DNA from: Porphyromonadaceae bacterium
Lineage (GTDB): Bacteria; Bacteroidota; Bacteroidia; Bacteroidales; CAMTPD01
Direction: 5' to 3'
Assembly (NCBI GenBank): GCA_003447595.1
Contig: DLYT01000014.1
Coordinates: 1 to 18,723, forward strand
Length of the DNA: 18,723 bases
Of the stretch, positions 7,061-14,470 are shown piece after piece; the stretch's first letter is position 1; every line of letters starts with the position of its first letter. A model generated the notes under the pieces. It had not been told where the DNA came from. It searched no databases and saw nothing but the letters and a program-made list of their open reading frames with translations. A program made the translations under genes and the position numbers.

Positions 7061-9010
7061 ATGAAAATATACTTTTATTATGTGTTGATACTTTTATTAT
7101 GTACTGCATGTGCAACCAATGAAAGTGATCCTACATTAGAGCATGCTGAGTATTCAGTTACTTTTCGTGCACAATTAAATAATGAGGATGAAACAAAAGC
7201 GACACAACCAGGCGATGACTTGTTGAATGAAAATGAGATTAAACGATTGGATATTTTGTTTTATAAAGGTGAGAATAATGTATATTATCCGGCAGATAAT
7301 CAAATTAGTTATAAGAAGTCTGGGAATGGGGTTGAAGTCTCTGTTCAGTTTACGACATCAGAAGTTGCATTATTCGACAATGCAACCGATTATAAAATGG
7401 TTGTAATAGCTAATACCAATCTATTACGAGATAATTTGGCGAATATTCAGTATTCTGAACTAAAACAATTAGTGCAATCTTCAAATCTAATTAGTATGCC
7501 TAATGAGGCATTTCTGATGGATGGTGAAGTAAATACAAAATTATCTCCAACAATCACCACACTAACAGATGTCAAACTCAAACGAGCTGCAGCCAAAGTA
7601 AATATCCGGATTGATGCAGTTTCAATCCCTGGTTGGGAGTTTGTTTCAGCAGAGGCTCAACTATATTCCTCTGCTAAGAAAACGACATTATTGCAAGGAA
7701 ATCCTTGTGTTTTAGCAGAATCCGATTTTGAATCATATCTTCCTCGTGATATACAAATGAATAATTCGGAGACATTCTATAGTTATGAAAATGATTGGAC
7801 CTTGGATAGTGAGAAAGAACCATGGATGCTTTTGAAAGTCAATGTTAAAAATTTACAAAATACAATTGACGCAACATATTATAAAGTTCGATTAAACTAT
7901 TTAAATGCTTCTGGAACAGATCCACAGCTTGCATTTAAACTTATAAGAAATAAAATATATGAGCTAGGAATTAACTTATATGCATTAGGTAGTCCAGATC
8001 CGGAATTACCTTTAGAACTGACATGTAATTTTCGTATTCTTGATTGGACAACAAAGCAGATCGATGTTTCTATCGATAATTACAAGTATCTAGTAGTATT
8101 TGAGGATCAAGTTGATATGTATAATATCGTAAACAGAGATATTAAGTATGCTTCTAATATGAGTGTTCAGCTTGTTATTAATCAAGTCTCATATACACAG
8201 TATAATTCAGATGGATCAATAACAAAAGTACCTATCACTAGCGGTGCAAACTATCCAACCATTAAGTTAGATAGTACAAACCGAACAATAAATATTAGTT
8301 CAAAAATTCCGATCAATTATGTGCCTAAAGAAATTGAATTTGAGGTGAAAACAATAGGAACACCTCAATTGTCTCAGAAAGTAAAGGTTACACAATACCC
8401 TCCTATTTATGTAACAGCAGAATGGTCTAATTCAAGTACGAATGTAGGCGGTGGTTCAACGTTAGGAGGGTGTAATACAGATTATTCCAATGGTGCAACA
8501 GGACAAAAAAATTTCAATTTATATAAAGTGACTATTCTATTGAGTGACTTTTCAAAGTTCTCAGGAGGAGTTACATATCCTTCGACTGATGGATATGTAT
8601 TAGGAGATCCATCAGTTGTAGATAATAATATACGCACAACCGGAACAGATGAGATTTCTAATAATATTTATTCACCACAATTTGTTATTGCATCACAACG
8701 AGGTATTACTTTGCCCGATACTTGGGATTGTGCATTCTCTCGTTGTAAAGCATATCGAGAAGGTGGTTATCTACAAGGAAGTTGGCGTATTCCAACCAAG
8801 GCGGAGATTCAAATTGTTGATATGATACAAGATGATGTCAATAGCGCAGTTAAATCTCTTTTAATTGGTGACGAGTATTGGTCTGCTCGAAAAGATAATC
8901 AAGGAAAATCGACATCATATAATTTTAAGGGGAATACATTTACTGAATCTTCAACAAAAAATTATCCGGTTCGATGCATTACGGACACTTGGAATCGTAA
9001 CACTAAATAA
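7061..9010 (+). CDS. Fimbrillin-family lipoprotein with FISUMP/DUF1566-like C-terminal domain (candidate tip adhesin)
   Basis: A 649-residue lipoprotein. It has lipobox L-C-T-A-C (Cys17) and a T-K-A motif at residues 45-47, followed by a pilin N-domain (R-L-D-I-L-F-Y and Y-K-M-V-V-I-A-N-T-N) and C-domain (K-L-K-R-A-A-A-K-V-N-I-R). The pilin part closes at F-R-I-L-D-W-T (Trp329). Residues about 340-465 form a beta-sandwich ending in K-V-T-Q-Y-P-P-I-Y-V-T, a BACON/DUF4906-like linker. The last 100 residues carry W-R-I-P-T-K-A-E-I (575 on), Y-W-S-A (606-609) and V-R-C-I (637-640). This is the pattern of FISUMP/DUF1566 domains, which have a C-type-lectin-like fold. In the operon it lies 4 bp after the previous gene and 8 bp before the next. 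The architecture fits a distal tip subunit that binds a ligand through the last domain; the ligand is unknown. Confidence 0.75.
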   Translation: MKIYFYYVLILLLCTACATNESDPTLEHAEYSVTFRAQLNNEDETKATQPGDDLLNENEIKRLDILFYKGENNVYYPADNQISYKKSGNGVEVSVQFTTSEVALFDNATDYKMVVIANTNLLRDNLANIQYSELKQLVQSSNLISMPNEAFLMDGEVNTKLSPTITTLTDVKLKRAAAKVNIRIDAVSIPGWEFVSAEAQLYSSAKKTTLLQGNPCVLAESDFESYLPRDIQMNNSETFYSYENDWTLDSEKEPWMLLKVNVKNLQNTIDATYYKVRLNYLNASGTDPQLAFKLIRNKIYELGINLYALGSPDPELPLELTCNFRILDWTTKQIDVSIDNYKYLVVFEDQVDMYNIVNRDIKYASNMSVQLVINQVSYTQYNSDGSITKVPITSGANYPTIKLDSTNRTINISSKIPINYVPKEIEFEVKTIGTPQLSQKVKVTQYPPIYVTAEWSNSSTNVGGGSTLGGCNTDYSNGATGQKNFNLYKVTILLSDFSKFSGGVTYPSTDGYVLGDPSVVDNNIRTTGTDEISNNIYSPQFVIASQRGITLPDTWDCAFSRCKAYREGGYLQGSWRIPTKAEIQIVDMIQDDVNSAVKSLLIGDEYWSARKDNQGKSTSYNFKGNTFTESSTKNYPVRCITDTWNRNTK

Positions 9011-9018
9011 ACATACTT

Positions 9019-10629
9019 ATGAAAAAGCTACGCTATATATTGAATCTATTACTATTGCTCCTGGTCGTTTCTTGTAGCAATAGTAATGAGTCTCTACCGG
9101 TAGAGTCTGAAGAAAGTGAACTAATGTCATTTCGGATAGCAATACCTGAGCCTGAGGTTCAAACACGGGCTATTGCTAGTGATGCCGGATTAGATCCTAA
9201 TCAGTTTTACTTGTTAGTTTTTGATGAAAATGGTCTTTTTCTACAACGTTCAAAAGCTACAATAACAGGTCAAAATACATTCCAAGTGTCGATAAATAAG
9301 TCACTGTCTAAACGTATCATACATTTTATTGGGAATTATGATTTTTCTGGATTTTCAGATGTTGCACATTCTTATAAGAGTGAGAACGAAATTATACGAT
9401 CATTAGAAATGAATGGTAGGGTTGCTTATTGGCAGCGTAAAGAATACAACTCAGGTATACAAGGTCAATCCTCTTTTTCTGAATCTGTAGAATTGATTCG
9501 GAATATAGCGAAGATAAAAGTAGAGAATAATACGATGTCCTCTTATCCAAGATTAGAGGATATTACGTTTGCTGTAGTAAATCAGAATAGCTATGGATCC
9601 GTAGCTCCATTTAATAAAAGTAACGGTCTGTTTGCTGTAGGATCAATTACAGAAGGTAATACAGATGGTATATTGCCAATAACAGGCTTCGATACTCAAG
9701 ATAAATATTTGTATGAAAAGCAGAATGTGGGAAGCTCTAAACCTTTGTCGATTATAATTAAAGGCAAATATAAAGCATTAGCAACATCTCAAGAGCAGTA
9801 TTATTATTATAAAGTAGACTTAGTTAATAATAATGCGTCTTGTGAGAGTGTATTACTCAATATTGAACGTAACAATTATTATGTACTTAAATTAAATCAA
9901 GTATTAAAAGAGGGTTATTCTACTCTTGAGGCTGCATTAAACTCGCCGGCAAGTAACAATCTAATAAACTCTATTGAATTACAGCCACTAAAAAATATTT
10001 CAGATGGAAAAGCAGTTCTTTCAGTGAGTGATGTTTCTGTTATAATGGTAAAAGCGAATACTAAATACACATTTAGCTATAATTATTTTCCTAATGGAGC
10101 TGGTCAATCTGCAGATAATACCGGGGTACACGTTACGCTCAATCATAATGATAGCTCAAGCCCGGTTGCGATATTGCTACGTTCAGATAATGGAACTGTT
10201 GAAATTCAAACAAATACATTGCCAAGTAATGAAAGTGCAGAAGGATATATTCATATTTGTAAAAATGGTTTAAGTCGTAAAATTAAACTTTTGTTTCGCA
10301 AGCCATTCTCATTTAGTGATATCTCTACAACAGCACAAGGGACATTAGGGCAAAACAAACCTGTAACTCTTCGATTTACAATACCTGCAACGATCACCCA
10401 GTCAGAATTTCCCATGTTGATTTATATTCTAGCACCTAAATTGTCGCCGGCTCCTAATTCTAATTTGAAACTTGAAATTAAAGACGGTAAATATTATTAT
10501 GTATATACCGCAAATAATGCAGGGAATCAGAATGTTGAGTTTAAAACAACTTATGCTAATTCAACGGGAGATATAACCTTACAAAGTGAATTGTTTGAAG
10601 AGACAAAGATTCAATTCACTGCAAAATAA
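9019..10629 (+). CDS. Pilin-like minor fimbrial lipoprotein, last gene of operon
   Basis: A 536-residue lipoprotein with lipobox V-V-S-C (Cys19) and T-R-A at residues 49-51, directly after strand F-R-I-A-I-P. Pilin-like strands follow: Q-F-Y-L-L-V-F-D, K-R-I-I-H-F-I-G-N-Y and V-E-L-I-R-N-I-A-K-I-K-V. The N-terminal 300 residues resemble fimbrillin-type minor subunits. Residues about 310-536 form one or two further beta domains (A-V-L-S-V-S-D-V-S-V-I-M-V, then K-P-V-T-L-R-F-T-I-P) that I do not recognise. The L-x-W closing strand seen in the other subunits is not evident. It ends 17 bp before a strong bidirectional terminator, so it closes the operon. An incorporated accessory or tip-associated subunit is likely. 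The ATG at 9019 overlaps another possible frame, but the lipoprotein signal makes the start clear. Confidence 0.68.
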   Translation: MKKLRYILNLLLLLLVVSCSNSNESLPVESEESELMSFRIAIPEPEVQTRAIASDAGLDPNQFYLLVFDENGLFLQRSKATITGQNTFQVSINKSLSKRIIHFIGNYDFSGFSDVAHSYKSENEIIRSLEMNGRVAYWQRKEYNSGIQGQSSFSESVELIRNIAKIKVENNTMSSYPRLEDITFAVVNQNSYGSVAPFNKSNGLFAVGSITEGNTDGILPITGFDTQDKYLYEKQNVGSSKPLSIIIKGKYKALATSQEQYYYYKVDLVNNNASCESVLLNIERNNYYVLKLNQVLKEGYSTLEAALNSPASNNLINSIELQPLKNISDGKAVLSVSDVSVIMVKANTKYTFSYNYFPNGAGQSADNTGVHVTLNHNDSSSPVAILLRSDNGTVEIQTNTLPSNESAEGYIHICKNGLSRKIKLLFRKPFSFSDISTTAQGTLGQNKPVTLRFTIPATITQSEFPMLIYILAPKLSPAPNSNLKLEIKDGKYYYVYTANNAGNQNVEFKTTYANSTGDITLQSELFEETKIQFTAK

Positions 10630-10646
10630 GTAAATATATAGTTGCT

Positions 10647-10690
10647 AAAAACAAAGAGGATCTGTTTAAATACAGATCCTCTTTGTTTTT
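10647..10690. terminator. Bidirectional terminator between fimbrial operon and cbiO
   Basis: A perfect 19-bp inverted repeat with a 6-nt loop (10666-10671) is flanked by A5 on the left and T5 on the right. It can therefore terminate both the rightward fimbrial operon and the leftward cbi operon. Its right edge overlaps the cbiO stop codon by 2 bp. Confidence 0.92.
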
Positions 10691-11405
10691 AACGAGCTTG
10701 CCAAGGCAGATCCAGACCGGCATCTTGCAGCAAGGTTTCATGAGACAAAACGTCTTTACACAAACCATATGTCATAATTTTGCCATCTTTTAAAACAAGA
10801 ACGTGCGAGCAAAGTTCCCAAGCCATCTCGAGGTCATGAGTTGCAACAATACAGGTTTTCTCACATGCGTGAATGTATTGCATGACGTGTCTTCTTGATC
10901 TGTGATCCAGATTCGAGGTAGGTTCATCCATAACTAAAACTTCCGGATTCATAGCCAATACAGTGGCTATAGCGACCGTCTTTTTTTGACCACCCGATAA
11001 TTGAGATATCTGGCGATCACGTAAGTGAAGCGCATTTACCTGTTTTAATGCAGACTCAACGCTCTTGTCAACATCTGTTTTGCTTTGTTTCATGTTGATT
11101 GGTCCCACGGCAACATCTTCCTCTACCGTAGGCATGAATAACTGATGTTCCGGATTTTGAAAAACCATTCCTACTTTTTGTCGGATCTGTGTCAAGGTCG
11201 AATTTGAAATTACAGTTTGATCAATGCAGATACTACCCTGTGAAGCCTGTAATATACCATTGAAATGGAGTAGCAGCGTGGATTTACCAGATCCATTTTC
11301 TCCTACGATCGCCACCTTGGCGCCCGAAGCTATATCGAATGCGATTTGTTGTAATGCTTTATATCCCGAGGGGTAAGTGTAGGATACGTCTTTGAAACTT
11401 ATCAT
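10689..11405 (-). CDS. cbiO: Cobalt/nickel ECF transporter ATPase CbiO
   Basis: A 238-residue ABC ATPase with all catalytic motifs: Walker A G-E-N-G-S-G-K-S-T (35-43), Q-loop Gln83 in F-Q-N-P-E-H-Q-L-F, signature L-S-G-G-Q (136-140), Walker B V-L-V-M-D-E (catalytic Glu161), D-loop S-N-L-D and H-loop His190. The Q-loop variant N-P-E-H-Q-L-F is characteristic of energy-coupling-factor ATPases. It hydrolyses ATP in the cytoplasm to drive metal uptake through CbiQ and CbiM. It is the last gene of cbiM-cbiQ-cbiO, 10 bp after cbiQ. Only one ATPase is present, so it should act as a homodimer. Whether the metal is cobalt or nickel cannot be decided from this subunit. Confidence 0.93.
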   Translation of the reverse strand: MISFKDVSYTYPSGYKALQQIAFDIASGAKVAIVGENGSGKSTLLLHFNGILQASQGSICIDQTVISNSTLTQIRQKVGMVFQNPEHQLFMPTVEEDVAVGPINMKQSKTDVDKSVESALKQVNALHLRDRQISQLSGGQKKTVAIATVLAMNPEVLVMDEPTSNLDHRSRRHVMQYIHACEKTCIVATHDLEMAWELCSHVLVLKDGKIMTYGLCKDVLSHETLLQDAGLDLPWQAR

Positions 11406-11415
11406 ATGAGTTAGG

Positions 11416-12216
11416 TCAAAATATCACATCGTGTAAAAATACTTCCGTAGGATTAAAAAAACGAATAAAAAGGAAAAAGGTTATCCAAGCCACGACAAAA
11501 TAAGAGTCTTTTGTTTGCCATGAATAGTAGGGCATAATCGTTGATGTGTGATTGTAGCCACGAGACAACATGGCTTGATAGATGTAAGTAGATCGGTGCA
11601 TACTTCGAACAAACAGCTGGCCTACAATGGTACTCCACATCACAAAGCTCTTCTCATTACAGTTTCTGCTTTGTCGGGCTCGTTGTATGGTAATTGTTTC
11701 TTCCAAAATAAGAATGAGATAACGGTACACAAACAATATTTGATTTGTAAGTATTGTCGGAACACCAATTCTACGCATTGCGTTGGCTAATTGAATCATA
11801 CCGGTCGATATTACAAGAATCATAATACATTGCACAGCAAGCATTGCTCTTATAAGAATCGACATAAATGTAATCCAACCTCGACTCACCTCGATATTTT
11901 GAACTGTAAACATCGTTTGTTGATCCAGAAAAGGATTGAATAAAGCAATGAACAGAATGAAAGGTAAAACAGGAAGTGTGTACATACAGACACGGCTATA
12001 AGATACGCGAGCAAAAGCAGCGAGAAGTATCGGATACACAACAAAAGGCAAAAGAGCTGATAATTGATATACCGATACAGAAAGCATCAAGATCAGATAG
12101 ATCAAAGTTGTAACAAGTTTAGCTACAGGGTTGATCGTGTTTAATAAACTAATAGGTTGATGTTGTATTTCGAGTTGTTTAATCTTGCGATAAGTAGATT
12201 CTAGTTTGCTTTCCAT
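11416..12216 (-). CDS. cbiQ: Cobalt/nickel ECF transporter transmembrane protein CbiQ
   Basis: A 266-residue membrane protein with about five hydrophobic segments (about 30-48, 52-70, 76-95, 115-140 and 235-255). It has two ECF-T coupling motifs in the cytoplasmic helices: A-R-Q-S-R near residue 180 and A-M-L-S-R-G near residue 216. These contact the ATPase grooves in ECF transporters. The N-P-V-A-K-L segment at the start of the first helix is also family-typical. It couples CbiO to the substrate-binding CbiM. It starts 8 bp after cbiM, so the three genes form one transcript. The length matches the family. Confidence 0.9.
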   Translation of the reverse strand: MESKLESTYRKIKQLEIQHQPISLLNTINPVAKLVTTLIYLILMLSVSVYQLSALLPFVVYPILLAAFARVSYSRVCMYTLPVLPFILFIALFNPFLDQQTMFTVQNIEVSRGWITFMSILIRAMLAVQCIMILVISTGMIQLANAMRRIGVPTILTNQILFVYRYLILILEETITIQRARQSRNCNEKSFVMWSTIVGQLFVRSMHRSTYIYQAMLSRGYNHTSTIMPYYSWQTKDSYFVVAWITFFLFIRFFNPTEVFLHDVIF

Positions 12217-12224
12217 TTCCTGAT

Positions 12225-13199
12225 TTAATTATAGCGCTGCTTGTATAATTTTGAAATGACCAGTGCAGCGACAATAAACAAAATACCTCCGATGATACCG
12301 GCAAAAGAGGTATTATAGTCGGGCATTATCGCTGTGTAATCTTGTAGTAACTGCGCAAGTATGTGTGGAGTCTCGTCCGATATTGGTAGTACCATTCCTT
12401 CAGTAACCTTGTCTATAGACCACTCCAATCCGTCAGGAAAGGAAGATGCAATGAAAGAAAAAGCTGAACCTAATACTAAAGCAAGCAGACTAAAAACGAG
12501 AAGCATAGGCTTGAGATTAAATCGGGGAGCATGCTTGTCTATCGGAGAAAACTCCATTTCGGGCAACTGAAAAAATCCCGGTTGCGTCTTTTTTATATAG
12601 ACCAACACAAAACCTGTAGATATGCCCTCAAGTATACCGATAACAAGATGTATAGGAAGCATAAATAAAAGAAAACGCTCCAATGGTAATACCGTAATTC
12701 CAGACAACCAAGTCTCGATGGTTACGGCAAAAGCACCCATCTCAAGTCCAACCATAGAAGTAAGTATACTACATATAAATAACATCAAAGTTGATGATTT
12801 TTTCTTGATAAGAGGCTTAAATAGCAGAGGGTATGCTATAAGACAAGTAAAGCTACCCATATTTACGATGTTGCATCCCAACGCTAAGATACCTCCATCT
12901 GCAAATAAAAATGCTTGTAAAATGAGAACGGAGGTGAGAGTAAGAAATGCCGGCCATCGTCCCAATAAAGCTGCTAATAACACACCACCTACTATATGCC
13001 CACTCGAACCGGTTCCGGGTATCGTGAAATTAATCATTTGAGCAGCAAATATAAAAGCACCCATCACACCCATAAGAGGAATGATTTGTTCATTGGGGGA
13101 TTCTTTCACTTTTCTGCAGGCCACGTACACCAACGAGGCGGCAATAATGGTAACAGCTCCGGCCACCGGAGTAGATACCAATGCATCAGCCATATGCAT
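12225..13199 (-). CDS. cbiM: Cobalt/nickel substrate-binding component CbiM fused to a PDGLE (CbiN-like) domain
   Basis: A 324-residue integral membrane protein. It starts M-H-M-A-D-A: His2 next to the free N-terminus is the metal-ligand signature of CbiM/NikM, so this start must be correct. His68 in G-T-G-S-S-G-H-I-V-G-G is a second conserved ligand-region residue. Residues 1-210 form the S-component with about six or seven helices. After a polar linker, residues about 230-324 contain one helix, P-D-G-L-E (255-259) and a final helix: the PDGLE domain that stands in for separate CbiN/NikN proteins. The system thus has all parts (M with an N-like domain, Q, O) and should take up Co2+ or Ni2+. 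It is the first gene of the operon. A perfect 13-bp inverted repeat lies 6 bp before the start codon. Confidence 0.92.
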   Translation of the reverse strand: MHMADALVSTPVAGAVTIIAASLVYVACRKVKESPNEQIIPLMGVMGAFIFAAQMINFTIPGTGSSGHIVGGVLLAALLGRWPAFLTLTSVLILQAFLFADGGILALGCNIVNMGSFTCLIAYPLLFKPLIKKKSSTLMLFICSILTSMVGLEMGAFAVTIETWLSGITVLPLERFLLFMLPIHLVIGILEGISTGFVLVYIKKTQPGFFQLPEMEFSPIDKHAPRFNLKPMLLVFSLLALVLGSAFSFIASSFPDGLEWSIDKVTEGMVLPISDETPHILAQLLQDYTAIMPDYNTSFAGIIGGILFIVAALVISKLYKQRYN

Positions 13200-13205
13200 A
13201 AATTC

Positions 13206-13239
13206 CTGTTTTATAATATTTGTAACTATTATAAAACAG
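13206..13239 (-). promoter_or_regulatory. 13-bp perfect inverted repeat directly upstream of cbiM
   Basis: CTGTTTTATAATA (13206-13218) is perfectly repeated inverted at 13227-13239 with an 8-nt spacer. It ends 6 bp from the cbiM start, so it covers the ribosome-binding region. It could be an operator for a metal-responsive repressor or an mRNA hairpin controlling translation; no T run follows, so it is not a normal terminator. Confidence 0.6.
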
Positions 13240-13299
13240 AGTATTGCTTCATATTGTTCGTTTTCCTTTAAATATTATATATGAATATTGTTTCAATTG

Positions 13300-13351
13300 T
13301 TCGAGGAGACTCTGAAAAATCTCCATGAAGACTTTTCAGAGTCTCCTCGAA
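13300..13351. repeat. Large 19-bp perfect palindrome between araC-type gene and cbi operon
   Basis: The left arm 13300-13318 and right arm 13333-13351 are perfect reverse complements of 19 bp around a 14-nt loop. No T run follows on either strand, so it is not a textbook terminator. The core GGAGACT recurs at 13393-13399. It could be a terminator of an unusual kind, a processing site or a small palindromic repeat element. Confidence 0.75.
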
Positions 13352-13376
13352 AACATTTTTATGTTTTCACGATAAC

Positions 13377-13400
13377 AAAAAGCCAAAGTCTAGGAGACTT
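13377..13400 (-). terminator. Weak intrinsic terminator of the AraC-type gene
   Basis: Reading leftward just past the TAA stop, AAGTCT-CCT-AGACTT forms a 6-bp hairpin followed, after a few bases, by CTTTTTG. The position fits termination of the regulator transcript; the stem is short. Confidence 0.45.
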
Positions 13401-13401
13401 A

Positions 13402-14328
13402 TTATACAAAAATATGGATGGATGTTGTTTCGTTTGCGACTCTGTATTCGTTAGGCGTCAGTCCGGTGCTTTTCTTAAATAAACGACCAAAGTGCTGCGG
13501 ATAGCGAAAGCCTAATTCGTATGAAATCTCACTCATCGAAAGATCGCTATGCAAAATGCGATTCTTTGCTCGCTCAATTAGTTTGAAGTGAATGTATTCT
13601 TGTGGCGACTTTCCGGTTTCTTTCTTGATGAGATCTCCAAAGTAATTTGACGACAAACAGACTTTGTCTGCAAAGTATTTGACAGAGGGTAGGCCATGCT
13701 CTTGCTGCAAATTCTGATTCCAATACGAAGCGATCAGTTTTTCGAACTTTTGCAAGATGTCGATGTTTTCTTTCTCTCGTGTGATAAACTGTCGTTCGTA
13801 GAAACGCAAGCAATAGTTGAGAAGTAATTCGATGTGCATAGCGATGAGTTGTTTGCTATGCTTGTCGATCGCATGCTCAAGCTCTTGTTGTATTTTTTCG
13901 AGACTATCAAGCACCATTCTGCGTTCTCGTTCAGAAAGATGCAATGCTTCGAACGACGAGTAAGAGAAGAAATTGTAGTTGTCGATCGCCTTTCCGAGCG
14001 AAGTGCCGCGTATCAAGTCGGGATGAAAAAGCAACCCATATACCTTTGGCTGAAACTCGTCTTCAGGCATACTCACCTCCACAACTTGACCGGGTGCAAA
14101 ACAAACAATCGTACCTTCTTGATAGTCGTAGGTACGTCTGCCGTATTTTATATCGCAGCTTTTACCTTCCTTAAGGTACAATGCGTAGAGTTCGTAATCC
14201 ATGGTGATGTGGTTTACGCTCTTTGTTGCTTTGGTTAGGTCTACAACGGTAACCAACGGGTGTAGAGTCTCCAATCCGTAAAGCGTGTTGTACGAGTGTA
14301 CCGAGTTTAGTTTGTAAAACTTTTCCAT
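13402..14328 (-). CDS. AraC-family transcriptional regulator
   Basis: A 308-residue protein. The N-terminal part (about 25-175) is a cupin-like sensing and dimerisation region with G-T-I-V-C-F-A-P-G-Q-V (72-82). The C-terminal part is a double helix-turn-helix of AraC type. Helix pair one is at about 213-245 (V-K-Y-F-A-D-K-V-C-L-S-S-N-Y-F). Pair two is at about 263-290, with I-S-Y-E-L-G-F-R-Y-P-Q-H-F-G-R-L-F-K-K-S, followed by G-L-T-P-N-E-Y-R. These match the family consensus closely. It is divergent from an exported alpha/beta hydrolase gene, and the spacer holds a 21-bp-spaced direct repeat, so it probably activates that gene and the acetyltransferase gene after it. A box TATCTTTG (14340-14333, minus strand) almost abuts the start codon. 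Either the mRNA is nearly leaderless or that box is chance. The ligand is unknown. Confidence 0.9.
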   Translation of the reverse strand: MEKFYKLNSVHSYNTLYGLETLHPLVTVVDLTKATKSVNHITMDYELYALYLKEGKSCDIKYGRRTYDYQEGTIVCFAPGQVVEVSMPEDEFQPKVYGLLFHPDLIRGTSLGKAIDNYNFFSYSSFEALHLSERERRMVLDSLEKIQQELEHAIDKHSKQLIAMHIELLLNYCLRFYERQFITREKENIDILQKFEKLIASYWNQNLQQEHGLPSVKYFADKVCLSSNYFGDLIKKETGKSPQEYIHFKLIERAKNRILHSDLSMSEISYELGFRYPQHFGRLFKKSTGLTPNEYRVANETTSIHIFV

Positions 14329-14378
14329 ACATCAAAGATACAATCTTTCGTTCTCTCTTGTTCTTACTAATATACAGA

Positions 14379-14413
14379 ATCCGTAATTCGGGTTATCATC
14401 TCTGTAATTTGTG
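14379..14413 (+). promoter_or_regulatory. Direct repeat at 21-bp spacing, candidate AraC-type operator
   Basis: Segments 14379-14392 and 14400-14413 agree at 10 of 14 positions, with the core GTAATTnG at exactly 21 bp spacing (two helical turns). The second copy lies just upstream of where the -33 region of the hydrolase promoter should be. This is the geometry of AraC-type activator half-sites. Confidence 0.5.
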
Positions 14414-14438
14414 TCCAAGGAGCATCTTTGTTTGCCGC

Positions 14439-14446
14439 TACCTTTG
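14439..14446 (+). promoter_or_regulatory. Bacteroidetes -7 box TACCTTTG of the hydrolase gene
   Basis: This is a perfect match to TAnnTTTG. No TTTG sits at the usual 19-21 bp upstream, as is common for activator-dependent promoters. Transcription would begin near 14452, which favours the ATG at 14471 over the ATG at 14453 as the hydrolase start. Confidence 0.5.
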
Positions 14447-14470
14447 CTAAAAATGAAAAAGCAAAGAGAC

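Noticed and set aside
12361..13284. Plus-strand open frames across cbiM
   Set aside because: CbiM on the minus strand has clear family motifs over the same bases; the plus-strand peptides show no family features.
13200..13300. Cobalamin or NiCo riboswitch upstream of cbiM
   Set aside because: The space up to the large palindrome is only about 100 bp, very AT-rich, and contains no G/C-rich box motifs of those riboswitches; only the simple inverted repeat is visible.
13300..13351. Large palindrome as a normal rho-independent terminator
   Set aside because: No T run follows on either strand and a small hairpin with a T-rich tail already lies directly after the AraC-type gene. Termination remains possible but is not the textbook form.
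14411..14470. Longer N-terminus of the hydrolase from the GTG at 14411 or the ATG at 14453
   Set aside because: The GTG lies upstream of the likely -7 box and the ATG at 14453 coincides with the expected transcription start; the ATG at 14471 has an AAAGAGA ribosome-binding-like sequence and opens the signal peptide directly.
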